A stretch of DNA of 64,000 nt from contig CAZJBX010000008.1 in the NCBI GenBank assembly GCA_964544605.1, positions 13,803 through 77,802 of the forward strand. The letters are read 5' to 3'. The DNA comes from JAMIFN01 sp964544605 (GTDB lineage: Bacteria; Pseudomonadota; Gammaproteobacteria; Burkholderiales; Burkholderiaceae_C). The first letter of the stretch is position 1; the number at the start of each line of letters is the position of its first letter. Positions 1 to 9,070 of the stretch are shown one piece after another. The position numbers and the translations under genes are program-made. The notes under the pieces were generated by a model that had not been told where the DNA came from, did not search any database, and saw only the letters and a program-made list of their open reading frames with translations.

Positions 1-838
1 GCTCGTATTGCACTTGCAAATCCTTGGCCTCCAGCACCACGGGTGTTTGCGGCGCGGCCAAATCGCGCTCAGGCTGGCTGGCCAGCAGGCGCTGCGTATA
101 GGGGTGCTGGGCGTGGCTGAAAATTTGCGCCGTGGGGCCGCTCTCGACCACTTGGCCTTGGTGCATCACCATGACGCGGTCGGCAAATTGCTGCACCAGT
201 GGCAAATCATGGGTAATCAGCAGCACGGCCATGCCGCGCTCGGCTTGCAGGCGGGCCAGCAGTTGCAAAATTTGCTGGCGCAGGGCCATGTCCAGCGCCG
301 TGGTGGGTTCGTCGGCAATCAACACTTTCGGTTCCGCCGCCAAAGCCATGGCAATGCACACCCGCTGGCGCTGGCCGCCGCTCAAGGTGTGGGGCAGCTT
401 GCGGGCGCTGAGTTCTGGCTCGGGCAGGCCGACCTCAGCCAGCAGCTCATGCACTTTGGCCTGCGCTTGGGCCGCGCCCATGCCCAGTTTTTGCGTCAGC
501 ACTTCGGCAATTTGTGCGCCCACGCTCATCAGTGGGTTCAGGGCCGTCAGCGGTTCTTGAAACACCATAGCCAGCGCACTGCCGCGCAAGCCCTGCCACT
601 GCCTTTGGCTGTAGCCTGCAATGTTCTGCCCCTGCCAAACAATACCGCCTTGGTGCTGTGCGCTTTCGGGCAGCAGGCCCATCAAGGCCAAAGCGCTGAT
701 GGATTTGCCCGAGCCTGATTCGCCCACCAAGGCCAGCTTTTCACCCGCTTGCAATTGCAGGTTCAGGCCCTGCACCACGGTTTTCTCGCCAAAGGCGATG
801 TGGAGATTTTGGGTTTCTAAAAGGGCAGCGGTGCTCAT
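1..838 (-). CDS. Peptide/nickel-type ABC transporter, fused ATP-binding protein (partial)
   Basis: Energises import of a small peptide or similar solute across the inner membrane. The 279 visible residues hold a whole ABC ATPase: Walker A GESGSGKS (about residues 39-46), a Q-loop (FQEP), signature LSGGQRQR, Walker B LIADEPTTALD and the H-loop LLITHD. After the usual C-terminal oligopeptide motif (HPYTQRLL), a new domain begins (VVLEAKDLQVQYE) and runs off the left edge. This points to a tandem two-ATPase protein like YejF or GsiA rather than a single DppD/OppD. The start is an ATG at 838 giving MSTAALLETQ. The permease and binding-protein genes are not in view, so the substrate is unknown. 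Confidence 0.88.
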   Translation of the reverse strand, partial: MSTAALLETQNLHIAFGEKTVVQGLNLQLQAGEKLALVGESGSGKSISALALMGLLPESAQHQGGIVWQGQNIAGYSQRQWQGLRGSALAMVFQEPLTALNPLMSVGAQIAEVLTQKLGMGAAQAQAKVHELLAEVGLPEPELSARKLPHTLSGGQRQRVCIAMALAAEPKVLIADEPTTALDMALRQQILQLLARLQAERGMAVLLITHDLPLVQQFADRVMVMHQGQVVESGPTAQIFSHAQHPYTQRLLASQPERDLAAPQTPVVLEAKDLQVQYE

Positions 839-848
839 GGCGCTGCGC

Positions 849-1838
849 TTACTTCAACCAACCTTTGCGGCGGAAGTAAAGCATAGGCAGCAGGGCGCTA
901 GCGGCCATGGCCAAAATGGCAAACAAATAGCCATATTTCCATTCCAGCTCGGGCATTCGGGCAAAGTTCATGCCGTAAACGCTGGCAATCAAAGTGGGGG
1001 GCAGCAAGGCGACGCTGGCAACCGAGAAGATTTTGATGATTTTGTTCTGGTTGATGTTGATGAAACCCACCGTGGCATCCATCAAGAAGTTGATTTTCTC
1101 GAAGATGAAAGTGGTGTGGCCTTCCAGCGATTCGATATCGCGGGCGGTCTGGCGGGCTTCTTCAAACTGCTGGTTGCTCAGCATTTTCGAGCGCATCATG
1201 AAGGACAGGGCGCGGCGCGTGTCCATGATGGATCGGCGAATCATGCTGTTGAGGTTTTCTTGCCGCGCAATGGTGGCCAGCACCTCGCTGGCGACCTCGT
1301 CGCTCACATTGCCTTTGAGCACTTTGTGGCTGACGGCTTCCAACTCATCTTGGGCGCTTTCGAGCGCATCGGCGGAATACTCCACATCGCCATCAAACAG
1401 GCGCAGCAGCACCTCGCGCGAGTCTTCAATCAGGCCAGGCATACGGCGCGCACGCAGGCGCAGCAGGCGGAAGGCGGGGATGGGGTCTTCGTGGATGGAA
1501 AACAGCACGCCCTTGCTGCGCAAATCGTCATTCACCAAATTCAAAATAAAGGCCGCGCGCACGCTGCTGGGTTCGTCCTCATAGACATCGGCCAAGAAGT
1601 CAGAACGGATGTGCAGCTCGCCATTGTCTTCTTCAAAAAAGCGGGCCGATTCCTCGATGTCGTCATCGGTGGCATCTTCAGGAATTTGCAGGCCGTAATA
1701 CTGGCGCACCCACTGGCGCTCTTCTGGCGTGGGGTCTTCCAAATCAACCCAGATGGGGCGGAATTGCGAGAGTTCTTCGAGGGAGTCAATTTCTTCCTGC
1801 ACCAAACGACCGTGGGACAGGGTAAATACATTGAGCAT
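849..1838 (-). CDS. corA: CorA-family divalent metal transporter
   Basis: Inner-membrane Mg2+ (possibly Co2+/Ni2+) channel. The 329-residue product has the long charged cytoplasmic domain and two C-terminal membrane helices of CorA, with the diagnostic YGMNF motif after the first helix (SVYGMNFARMPELEWKYGY) and the basic tail YFRRKGWLK. E. coli CorA is 316 residues. I chose the ATG at 1838 (MLNVFTLSHG); an in-frame start at 1925 would add 29 residues unlike the family. It lies just upstream of, and on the same strand as, the ABC ATPase gene, 10 nt away. No Mg2+ riboswitch was recognised upstream. Confidence 0.93.
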   Translation of the reverse strand: MLNVFTLSHGRLVQEEIDSLEELSQFRPIWVDLEDPTPEERQWVRQYYGLQIPEDATDDDIEESARFFEEDNGELHIRSDFLADVYEDEPSSVRAAFILNLVNDDLRSKGVLFSIHEDPIPAFRLLRLRARRMPGLIEDSREVLLRLFDGDVEYSADALESAQDELEAVSHKVLKGNVSDEVASEVLATIARQENLNSMIRRSIMDTRRALSFMMRSKMLSNQQFEEARQTARDIESLEGHTTFIFEKINFLMDATVGFININQNKIIKIFSVASVALLPPTLIASVYGMNFARMPELEWKYGYLFAILAMAASALLPMLYFRRKGWLK

Positions 1839-2053
1839 AAGCGGCAGCCTGCTTAAAAAGGCAAAGGGAAGATGGCGAAGGGCGGGGGCCGCTTTTTCGC
1901 CAAAGCCGCTGGGGTCTTGCCCCAATCAAGGAAGAAATCAGGCGGGCGAAAAAGCGATGCAACTCGGTGAGGGGTCCATAGGGCATCGGCTTTCAAATAG
2001 GGAACCCGCCATTGTAATGGCCGCAGCAGGGCGCAGCGGCCCGTGTGCAGGCT

Positions 2054-2578
2054 TTAATTGGCCAGTGAGGGGTGTTGCAAGTGGCGGCCACGGGGATCGA
2101 GCGCGCTGCCGCTGGATTTGACCTGCATGGTGGCCGAATCGAACACCACCGTGAACAGCATTTCCGTGGTGTTGTCGCGGGCCAGATAGCGCCATTCCCA
2201 GTGTGTCTCGCCCTGTAAATCAAAAGTGCGCTGGCGGGCGGGGCGGCCCAGCATGGGGCGCACTTCTTCCATGCGCATACCCGGCTGCACGCGGGCGAAG
2301 TTGGCCTCGGTCAGCACTTGCTCAATGCGCAGCAAGCGGCCATCGGGGGCGATGCTGATGTGGTAATTGCGGTGGCCATTGGGCTGGCGGTTGTATTCAA
2401 AAATGCGGCTGCCGTCTGCGCCATCCCAGACTTCTTCGGGCTGGCCCCATTTGGCCTCGACCTCGGCTTGGGTGCTGTAGCCGGGGCTGAGCTCGGCGAT
2501 TTTTTGCTGATCACAGGCGCTGATGAAAAGCAGGGCGACCAAGCTGGCGAGGGCAAATTGGCTGAGGCGGCGGGGCAT
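2054..2578 (-). CDS. BamE/SmpA-OmlA-like outer-membrane lipoprotein
   Basis: Predicted lipoprotein of 174 residues. The N-terminus is a lipoprotein signal (MPRRLSQFALASLVALLFISAC) with Cys at about residue 22. The mature part holds two copies of the BamE-like pattern, a helix ending in a G-x-P turn followed by strands: first around TQAEVEAKWGQPEEVW...RIFEYNRQP and again around VQPGMRMEEVRPMLGRPARQR...HWEWRYL. BamE stabilises the BAM assembly machine, but this duplicated form is probably a paralogue rather than BamE itself. It is flanked by corA and a divergent DUF3460 gene. Function is inferred from fold pattern only. Confidence 0.75.
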   Translation of the reverse strand: MPRRLSQFALASLVALLFISACDQQKIAELSPGYSTQAEVEAKWGQPEEVWDGADGSRIFEYNRQPNGHRNYHISIAPDGRLLRIEQVLTEANFARVQPGMRMEEVRPMLGRPARQRTFDLQGETHWEWRYLARDNTTEMLFTVVFDSATMQVKSSGSALDPRGRHLQHPSLAN

Positions 2579-2674
2579 GGGCAGAACTCCTGAGCAATGG
2601 GTGCAAGGCGCTAGAATACCCCACTTGCCTTGCGCGTGCTGCGCATTGTGTTTTTACTCCAGCCCAGGCTTTTT

Positions 2675-2902
2675 ATGTCTTTACTCTCTGCTTTGGGGCG
2701 TGTGTTTCAGCGCCCACTCTACACTTCTGATGTGATGCAAATGGTGCAAGAGCTCAAGCGCCAAGACCCACAATTGGAGGCGCGCCAACTGGCCTCCCGT
2801 GATATCCAGTGGCAGGCCAAAACCGACCGCCACACCCAAGCAGCGCTGGATGCGGGCGATGTGGCGCAACGCCCCTACCCCTACCAAGCCACTGGCCAAT
2901 AA
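2675..2902 (+). CDS. DUF3460 family protein
   Basis: Small 75-residue protein with the pattern seen in betaproteobacterial DUF3460: a start leading into YTSDVMQMVQELKRQDPQLEARQ, then a basic-aromatic stretch (DIQWQAKTD) and a short tail. No signal peptide, membrane helix or catalytic motif is visible. I chose the ATG at 2675 (MSLLSALGRVFQRPLYTSD); an upstream in-frame start at 2630 is not needed. It ends 20 nt before yajC on the same strand, so it may be the first gene of the Sec operon. Function unknown. Confidence 0.7.
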   Translation: MSLLSALGRVFQRPLYTSDVMQMVQELKRQDPQLEARQLASRDIQWQAKTDRHTQAALDAGDVAQRPYPYQATGQ

Positions 2903-2922
2903 AGTTTCAACCGAAAGCCCGT

Positions 2923-3297
2923 ATGAAAAAAGCATTCACCTTGGCGGCGCTGCTCAGCGCCTCTGGCTTGGCCTTGGCCCAAGCCGCCCCCGCCCCTGCG
3001 CCCGGCGCAGGCTCTATGTTCTCTAGCCTGATGTTCCCCATCGTGCTGTTTGGGGCCTTGTTCTTCATCATGATTTGGCCGCAAATGCGCCAGCAGAAAA
3101 AGGCCCAAAAAGAACGCGATGAAATGATGGCGGCTTTGGCCAAAGGCGATGAAATCGTCACCAACGGCGGCTTGCTGGGCAAAATCAGCAAACTCGGCGA
3201 TACCACCGTCAGCGTGGACTTGGGCGGCGGCACAGAAGTGCAATTGCAACGCACGGCCATCCACCAAGTGCTGCCCAAAGGCAGCGTTAAGCTCTAA
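2923..3297 (+). CDS. yajC: Preprotein translocase accessory subunit YajC
   Basis: Small membrane subunit of the SecDF-YajC complex. 124 residues: an N-terminal signal-like segment (MKKAFTLAALLSASGLALAQA), one membrane helix (SLMFPIVLFGALFFIMIWPQMRQQKK written in two parts: SLMFPIVLFGALFF, then IMIWPQMRQQKK), and the conserved cytoplasmic part GDEIVTNGGLLGKISKLGD and VQLQRTAIHQVLPKG. The extra N-terminal signal-like segment ahead of the core helix is longer than in E. coli YajC. The ATG at 2923 is used because it opens that segment. secD follows 81 nt downstream; queA and tgt, common upstream neighbours, are absent here. Confidence 0.95.
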   Translation: MKKAFTLAALLSASGLALAQAAPAPAPGAGSMFSSLMFPIVLFGALFFIMIWPQMRQQKKAQKERDEMMAALAKGDEIVTNGGLLGKISKLGDTTVSVDLGGGTEVQLQRTAIHQVLPKGSVKL

Positions 3298-3323
3298 GCT
3301 TTTTCTTCCTGCCAAAACGGCCA

Positions 3324-3342
3324 GGGGCGCGCACAGCGCCCC
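3324..3342 (+). other. Hairpin between yajC and secD
   Basis: A 7-bp G+C stem, GGGGCGC and GCGCCCC, with loop GCACA, sits in the 81-nt gap. No T-run follows, so it is more likely an mRNA-stability or partial-attenuation structure than a full terminator. Inference from base pairing only. Confidence 0.35.
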
Positions 3343-3378
3343 GTTTGCGTCAGATTCCCTCTTGAGAGGCTCCCGCCT

Positions 3379-5319
3379 ATGAACCGCTACCCTTTGTGGA
3401 AATACCTTGTCATTGCTGCCATGTTTACATGGGCGGTGCTCTATACCTTGCCCAACTTCTTTGGTGAAGCGCCAGCGGTGCAAGTCTCCAGCGCCAAAAC
3501 CACGGTGAAGGTCACGGCAGAAACTGAAGATGCGGTGCGCACGGCCTTGAGCGCCGCCAGCATCCAGCCCGATGTGCTGCTGCGCGATGGCAATTCTGTA
3601 CGCGCTCGCTTTGCCGATGTGGACGCGCAGGCCAAGGCCAGCGACATCATCAAGCAAGCCCTCAACCCCGACCCCGATGACGAGGGCTATACGGTGTCTT
3701 TGAATTTGGCACCGAAAACGCCCAAGTGGCTGATGAGCATCAACGCCCTGCCCATGTATTTGGGTCTGGACTTGCGCGGCGGCATCCACTTGATGATGCA
3801 GGTGGATGTGGAGGCAGCGCTGGCACAAAAGGCCGAGGCCCGTGTGGGCGAGATTCGCCGCTTTTTGCGCGATAAAAGCCTGCGAGCGGCCAGCGTCAGG
3901 CAAGACGGCCTGAGCATCAGCATGGGCTTTGCCGATGCCGAACGGGCGCAGCAGGCGCTCTCCGTCCTGAAAAGCCAATACCAAGATCAAAACTTCACCC
4001 TGGGCACGGCCGAAGACGGCCAAGTGCTGGTGACAGGCAGTTACAAGCCCGAGACCGTGCTGGAAATCCAGCAAAACGCACTGAAACAAAACATCAACAC
4101 CCTGCACAACCGTGTGAACGAACTCGGCGTGGCCGAGCCGGTGATTCAGCAACAAGGTGCGGATCGCATTGTGGTGCAGCTCGCTGGCGTGCAAGACATG
4201 GCCCGTGTGCAGCAAATTATTGGCCGCATCGCCACTTTGCAAACCCGCATGGTCGATGAGTCCATTGAAGGCCGCGCCGCTGAAATGGGCCAAGGCTCGG
4301 TGCCGCTGGGTTCAGAGCGCTTTTTTGATGGCGACAAACGCGCCGTCATCGTCAAGCGCGATGTTGTTTTTACGGGCGACAACCTGACCGACGCCTGGGT
4401 TGATAAAGACAACAACGGCCAGCCTGCCGTGGGGGTTTCGCTGGACGGCGCAGGTGCTGCCGCCTTCCGCCAAGTCACGGGCGAGAACATTGGCAAACGC
4501 ATGGCGATTTTGTTGTTTGAAAAAGGCAAGGGCGAGGTCGTCACGGCCCCTGTGATTCAAGCGCGTTTGGGCGATCGCTTCATCATCTCTGGCCGCATGA
4601 GTATGCAAGAGGCGGCAGACACCGCCCTGCTGCTGCGTGCGGGCTCTTTGGCCGCGCCGATGGAGATTGTGGAAGAACGCACCATTGGCCCCAGCTTGGG
4701 CGCACAAAATGTGCAAGCGGGTTTGCATAGCGTGCTTTGGGGCTTTGTGGTGGTGGTCATCTTCATGACGATTTACTACCACTTGTTCGGCTTTTTCTCC
4801 TCTATTGCGCTCAGCTTCAACTTGTTGATGCTGATTGCCGCCCTGTCCATGATTCAGGCCACTTTGACCCTACCCGGCATGGCCGCTATGGCCCTGACTT
4901 TGGGTATGGCCATTGATGCCAATGTGCTGATTAACGAGCGGGTGCGCGAGGAATTGCGCCACGGCGCATCACCACAAAAAGCCATTTCTTTGGGCTTTGA
5001 CAACGCTTGGGCGACGATTTTTGACTCCAATATCACTTCGCTGGTGGCCGCCGTGGCTCTGCTGGTGTTTGGCTCTGGCCCTGTGCGTGGCTTTGCCGTG
5101 GTACACACCATCGGCATTCTCACTTCCATCTTCTCGGCGGTGTTCTTTGCCCGTGGTTTGGTGAACTGGTGGTATGGCGGTAAGAAAAAGCTGGAGCGCC
5201 TCTCTGTAGGGGCCGTGTGGCGGCCCGAAGACAGCCCCGCCTTGCCTTATGGCGATGCCGACCTCAAGGGCGATACCGAGGGCAACGAGGCGGCAGCTCA
5301 GCCGACCCGCTTGGCCTGA
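3379..5319 (+). CDS. secD: Protein translocase subunit SecD
   Basis: Proton-driven partner of SecYEG that helps pull exported proteins into the periplasm. 646 residues, close to the usual SecD size. An N-terminal membrane helix (YLVIAAMFTWAVLYTLP) leads into the large periplasmic P1 region with the D1 motif LGLDLRGGIHLMMQVD. Later conserved blocks include NTLHNRVNELGVAEPVIQQQG, the D4-type region LTLGMAIDANVLINERVREEL, and five more membrane helices in the last 200 residues. The ATG at 3379 gives MNRYPLWKYL, the standard SecD opening. It is followed 40 nt later by secF. Confidence 0.97.
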   Translation: MNRYPLWKYLVIAAMFTWAVLYTLPNFFGEAPAVQVSSAKTTVKVTAETEDAVRTALSAASIQPDVLLRDGNSVRARFADVDAQAKASDIIKQALNPDPDDEGYTVSLNLAPKTPKWLMSINALPMYLGLDLRGGIHLMMQVDVEAALAQKAEARVGEIRRFLRDKSLRAASVRQDGLSISMGFADAERAQQALSVLKSQYQDQNFTLGTAEDGQVLVTGSYKPETVLEIQQNALKQNINTLHNRVNELGVAEPVIQQQGADRIVVQLAGVQDMARVQQIIGRIATLQTRMVDESIEGRAAEMGQGSVPLGSERFFDGDKRAVIVKRDVVFTGDNLTDAWVDKDNNGQPAVGVSLDGAGAAAFRQVTGENIGKRMAILLFEKGKGEVVTAPVIQARLGDRFIISGRMSMQEAADTALLLRAGSLAAPMEIVEERTIGPSLGAQNVQAGLHSVLWGFVVVVIFMTIYYHLFGFFSSIALSFNLLMLIAALSMIQATLTLPGMAAMALTLGMAIDANVLINERVREELRHGASPQKAISLGFDNAWATIFDSNITSLVAAVALLVFGSGPVRGFAVVHTIGILTSIFSAVFFARGLVNWWYGGKKKLERLSVGAVWRPEDSPALPYGDADLKGDTEGNEAAAQPTRLA

Positions 5320-5359
5320 GCCGCCCCGGCAGCACAACTGAATTAAACGAGACGCGATC

Positions 5360-6379
5360 ATGGAACTTTTCCGCATCAAAAAAGACATTCCCTTCATGCG
5401 CCATGCGCTGGTGTTCAATGTCATCTCTTTTGCCACCTTCGCCTTGGCGGTGTTCTTTTTGATCACCCGTGGCTTGAATTTGTCGGTTGAGTTTACTGGC
5501 GGCACTTTGGTGGAAGTGGGCTACCCGCAAACCGCCCAAGTTGAGCAAATCCGCAAAACGGTGGATGGCCTGGGCTTTGGCGATGTGCAGGTGCAAAATT
5601 TTGGCTCCAGCCGCGATGTGCTCATTCGCCTGCCTGTGCGCAAAGGCGCGAATGCCCAAGAGCAAACCAAAACTTTGTTTGCCGCCTTGTGTCAAGACGC
5701 TCAAGGGCAAGTGCAAACCTTAGAGGCCGATGGCCGCAGCAGCATCGCTTGCTTGCAAGGTGAGCAGCGTGTGGTGGACTTGAAACGCAATGAATTTGTC
5801 GGCCCATCTGTGGGCAGCGAGCTCTACAGCAACGGCATCAAAGCACTGTTGTTTGTGGTGATTGGCATCATCATTTATTTGGCCTTCCGCTTTGAGTGGA
5901 AGTTTGCTGTCGCCGCCATCATTGCGAATATGCACGATGTCATCATCATTTTGGGCTTTTTCGCCTTCTTCCAGTGGGAGTTCTCGCTGGCGGTGCTGGC
6001 GGGCGTGTTGGCAGTGCTGGGTTACTCGGTGAACGAATCGGTGATTATTTTTGACCGTATCCGCGAGTCCTTCCGCAAATTCCGTGGCATGAGCACGGCG
6101 GAAATCATCAACCACGCCATCACGGTCAACATCAGCCGCACGGTAATTACCCACGGCTCAACGCAAATCATGGTGCTGTCGATGTTGTTCTTTGGTGGCC
6201 CATCTTTGCATTATTTCGCCATGGCCCTGACCATTGGTATTTTGTTCGGCATTTATTCGTCTATTTTTGTAGCGGCCTCTATCGTCATGTGGTTGGGTGC
6301 CAAGCGCGAAGACCTTGTGAAACAAAAACCACAAATTGAAGGCGAAGATGGCGAGCTTGTGGACGGTGCTGTGGTGTAA
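5360..6379 (+). CDS. secF: Protein translocase subunit SecF
   Basis: Forms the SecDF heterodimer with the preceding gene product. 339 residues: the start MELFRIKKDIPFMRHALVFN, a first membrane helix, the conserved GLNLSVEFTGGTLVEV motif, a periplasmic domain, then five membrane helices with the D5-like VLAVLGYSVNESVIIFDRIRE and a C-terminal VINISRT-type block (TVNISRTVITHGSTQIMVL). Between about residues 95 and 130 it carries a longer insertion (SLCQDAQGQVQ-type) than E. coli SecF. Length and order next to yajC-secD make the call secure. Confidence 0.97.
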   Translation: MELFRIKKDIPFMRHALVFNVISFATFALAVFFLITRGLNLSVEFTGGTLVEVGYPQTAQVEQIRKTVDGLGFGDVQVQNFGSSRDVLIRLPVRKGANAQEQTKTLFAALCQDAQGQVQTLEADGRSSIACLQGEQRVVDLKRNEFVGPSVGSELYSNGIKALLFVVIGIIIYLAFRFEWKFAVAAIIANMHDVIIILGFFAFFQWEFSLAVLAGVLAVLGYSVNESVIIFDRIRESFRKFRGMSTAEIINHAITVNISRTVITHGSTQIMVLSMLFFGGPSLHYFAMALTIGILFGIYSSIFVAASIVMWLGAKREDLVKQKPQIEGEDGELVDGAVV

Positions 6380-6475
6380 ATTGCTGAAAAGGGCACGCTG
6401 CCGAGCGCTTTTTGGGCGGACTTTTGCCTTGGCGCGGCTTTTGCGTATAAGCTAAGCTGATTCATCGTTTTTTAT

Positions 6476-6510
6476 TGCGCCCAGGCATTGCTGCTGGGGC
6501 GTTTTTCCTG
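6476..6510 (+). terminator. Possible weak terminator after secF
   Basis: CGCCCAG and CTGGGGCG can pair (one bulge) across a short loop and are followed by a run of five T. This would end the yajC-secDF transcript ahead of the DUF1631 gene at 6542. The stem is imperfect and overlaps the leader of the next gene. Confidence 0.35.
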
Positions 6511-6541
6511 CCGCTGTCTTTTTGTGAATACCTCATCTGCC

Positions 6542-9067
6542 ATGCCAAACAAACACAAGGGCCTATCGGCCCAAGTGCGCAATTTGTTTGTGCAACGCGT
6601 TAAAACAGATTTGGAGCGCATTGCTGCCGATCTGGGGACACAGTTGTCGGCTTTGCTCGATGAAGCCTGCGATGCGCGTGAAATGCAAAAACGCCGTGAT
6701 GCTTGGGTGGCTTACCCCAACGCCCAAAGCCGTTGGGTGCAGCGCAGCTTGCGCATTTGGGTGGAAATGGCCAAGTCCGCTTTGCAGCAGCAAGCGGCTC
6801 TGGCCAAAGGCCAAAGCTTGAACACCAGCGCAGGCACGGGCAGTGGCTTGACCCTGATTGAAGAAGACACGGTTGAGGAAAAAATCTTGGCCTCACGCAT
6901 GGCCTTGCGCTTGCTCGATAAAGTCAGTTGGGAGCTCAATGATTTGACCGTGCGCATGAAGTCGCTGGAGCGCATTGAGGAGCTGAGCAAAAAAGATGTG
7001 CTGCGCCCTGAATCTTTGTGCCAATCTTTGATTGAGGCTTGGATTGAAGTGGGCATGGCACGAGAGGCTTGGGATTTGGTGCAAAAGCCTCTGCAGGAGG
7101 GGCTGCTTGAGTCCCTGCCCAGCGTTTACAAAGCCTGCAATGACTTGCTCATCAGCCACGGCGTGATGGAAGAAATCGACCTGCGCCATATGCTCAAACG
7201 CACACCGGGCGGCAGCACTGGCGCTGGTTCCACCGCCACAGGCACTATGCCGATGGACGCTGGAGATGAGGCGGCGCAGCAAGCTGCTGACCAAGGCGGC
7301 TATTACGGTGGCGGCGGTGGTGCTTATCCTTCGGGGGGGCGGCCACAGCAAGGTGGCGGCCAGTATGCAGGCGGCTTGCAGCAAAATGGCGGGGCATACC
7401 AGCACGGCGGTGGCGATGGGTCTGGCGCTGCGGATCGCATTTACCCCGATATGAGCGAAATGGTCATGCTTGACCCCAGTGCGCCGCCGATTGTGCCCCA
7501 TGCGCCTTCGCGCCGTCATTTTGGTTTTAGCCTCGACAAAATCCGCCACCATGCCGAGCAGGTGTATGGCGGCATCAAGCGGGTCTTGAATCAAAAAGTG
7601 GGCCTGCCCGCTCTTTCTGTACCCGCTGTGCCCACACCGCAGTTGATGCAGGCGCTCATGCCTGTTTCTTCTGGCGATGAGGCGGCCCCAGCACCTGCGC
7701 CTGCCCAACAGCATTTGTTGCAGGCCGTGCCCTATGAAGAAGTGCCCGATGGCGGCTATATGCCCGTGCACATTCAGCGTGCCCAAGAGGTGCTGCGCGA
7801 GCACTCCAACAAGCTCAAGGACATGACCGATGAGGCCGCTGAAAAGGCCATCATTGAGCTGGTGGCGCTCATCTTCCAAAACATCTTGCACGAGGAGCGC
7901 ATTGCTTCGGGCATTCGCATCTGGATTGCCCGCCTGCAAATGCCCGTGCTGCGCTTGGCCTTGGCCGAGCCCGTATTTTTTGAAAGCCTAGACCACCCTG
8001 CGCGCAAATTGATTGACCATTTGGGCGCTTGTGTGTTGGGCTTTTCAGGTGATCCCCCAACCGAAGCACTGGAGCGCGAAATCAAGCGCATGGTGCAAGT
8101 GATTGAGCAATACCCTGAAACGGGCAAGCGCGTATTTGAGATTGTGTACGAGGAGTTCCGCAAATTCCTTGCCGACTACCTGCCCAACCAAAGCGACGAT
8201 GTCACGCGCATGGTGTCTTTGGCCAGCCAGGTGGAAGAAAAAGAGGCCATGGTGGTGCAATACACCATTGAGCTGCGCGACCGCATTCAGCATTTGAGCC
8301 TGCGCGATGCCGTGCGGGATTTCCTCTACCAAGTGTGGCCTGAGGTATTGGCTGTCTCCAGCGTCAAGTTCGGCCCGCAATCCGACGAAACCCATCGCTA
8401 CAAAAAACTGCCGCCGCAATTGATTTGGGCCTCAGCAGCCAAGCCCAATCGCGCCGAGCGCCAACGCGCCATTGCGGAAGTGCCTGGCATGTTGGATGTG
8501 ATGCGCGAGGGCATGGCTTTGATTGCCATGAATGCAGAAGAACAAAAGCAGCAAGTGGCCGCCATCAATGCCGTGCTGACCGATGCCTTTATGTCGAAAA
8601 CCGACCCCATCGACCAAGAGGCTTTGAGCCTGCTGACAGAGCGCTTGGCCGCCGTGGAGGACTATGTGTACGACGGCGATATGGGCGATTTTGAGCTGAC
8701 GGCAGACAACCTAGAGATGGTGCTGGGCTTTGATGTCTCTGGTATGCACATCATCAGCGGGGCTGAGCACGACACCCCCGACCCTGCTTTGCGCCAGTGG
8801 ATGCAAACCTTGTTACTGGGCTCTTGGCATAGGCTGGATCACAACGGCCATATGGAGCGCGTGCAGTTTTGCTGGCGCTCGAATTTAGGGCAGTTGTATT
8901 TGTTTGTCTCAGCCGATGGCAACACCTATCTGTTCCAGTGCAGCAGCTTGGCCGCATATTTGAAGGCCGCACTGCTGCTGCCTGCCGAAGAAGAAGCCCT
9001 GACCGTGTTGGCCACGCGCGAGGCTTTGGCCAAAATTCAGGCCAACCCCGAGCGCTTGGCGGCTTGA
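6542..9067 (+). CDS. DUF1631 family protein
   Basis: Large soluble protein of 841 residues matching the betaproteobacterial DUF1631 family, which is sometimes mislabelled thymidine phosphorylase; no phosphorylase motif is present. Predicted mostly helical, with recognisable C-terminal blocks (GDWHRLD-like LLGSWHRLDHNGHMERVQFCWRS split: LLGSWHRLD, then VQFCWRS, and LYLFVSADGNTYLFQ) that resemble a PilZ-like beta domain. Residues about 222-297 are a Gly/Gln/Ala-rich low-complexity insert (GGYYGGGGGAYPSGG). I chose the ATG at 6542 (MPNKHKGLSAQVR); an earlier start at 6488 adds 18 unlikely residues. Followed 3 nt later by rluA. Function unknown. Confidence 0.82.
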   Translation: MPNKHKGLSAQVRNLFVQRVKTDLERIAADLGTQLSALLDEACDAREMQKRRDAWVAYPNAQSRWVQRSLRIWVEMAKSALQQQAALAKGQSLNTSAGTGSGLTLIEEDTVEEKILASRMALRLLDKVSWELNDLTVRMKSLERIEELSKKDVLRPESLCQSLIEAWIEVGMAREAWDLVQKPLQEGLLESLPSVYKACNDLLISHGVMEEIDLRHMLKRTPGGSTGAGSTATGTMPMDAGDEAAQQAADQGGYYGGGGGAYPSGGRPQQGGGQYAGGLQQNGGAYQHGGGDGSGAADRIYPDMSEMVMLDPSAPPIVPHAPSRRHFGFSLDKIRHHAEQVYGGIKRVLNQKVGLPALSVPAVPTPQLMQALMPVSSGDEAAPAPAPAQQHLLQAVPYEEVPDGGYMPVHIQRAQEVLREHSNKLKDMTDEAAEKAIIELVALIFQNILHEERIASGIRIWIARLQMPVLRLALAEPVFFESLDHPARKLIDHLGACVLGFSGDPPTEALEREIKRMVQVIEQYPETGKRVFEIVYEEFRKFLADYLPNQSDDVTRMVSLASQVEEKEAMVVQYTIELRDRIQHLSLRDAVRDFLYQVWPEVLAVSSVKFGPQSDETHRYKKLPPQLIWASAAKPNRAERQRAIAEVPGMLDVMREGMALIAMNAEEQKQQVAAINAVLTDAFMSKTDPIDQEALSLLTERLAAVEDYVYDGDMGDFELTADNLEMVLGFDVSGMHIISGAEHDTPDPALRQWMQTLLLGSWHRLDHNGHMERVQFCWRSNLGQLYLFVSADGNTYLFQCSSLAAYLKAALLLPAEEEALTVLATREALAKIQANPERLAA

Positions 9068-9070
9068 GCC

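Noticed and set aside
621..1856. Long plus-strand open frame of 411 codons opposite corA
   Set aside because: It is antisense to a clear CorA gene, shows no family pattern, and long antisense frames are common in this G+C-rich DNA.
2881..4293. 470-codon minus-strand frame opposite yajC-secD
   Set aside because: Shadow of secD; composition is His/Gln/Ala-rich with no recognisable motif.
6893..7939. 348-codon minus-strand frame opposite the DUF1631 gene
   Set aside because: Shadow frame; no start context and no family match.
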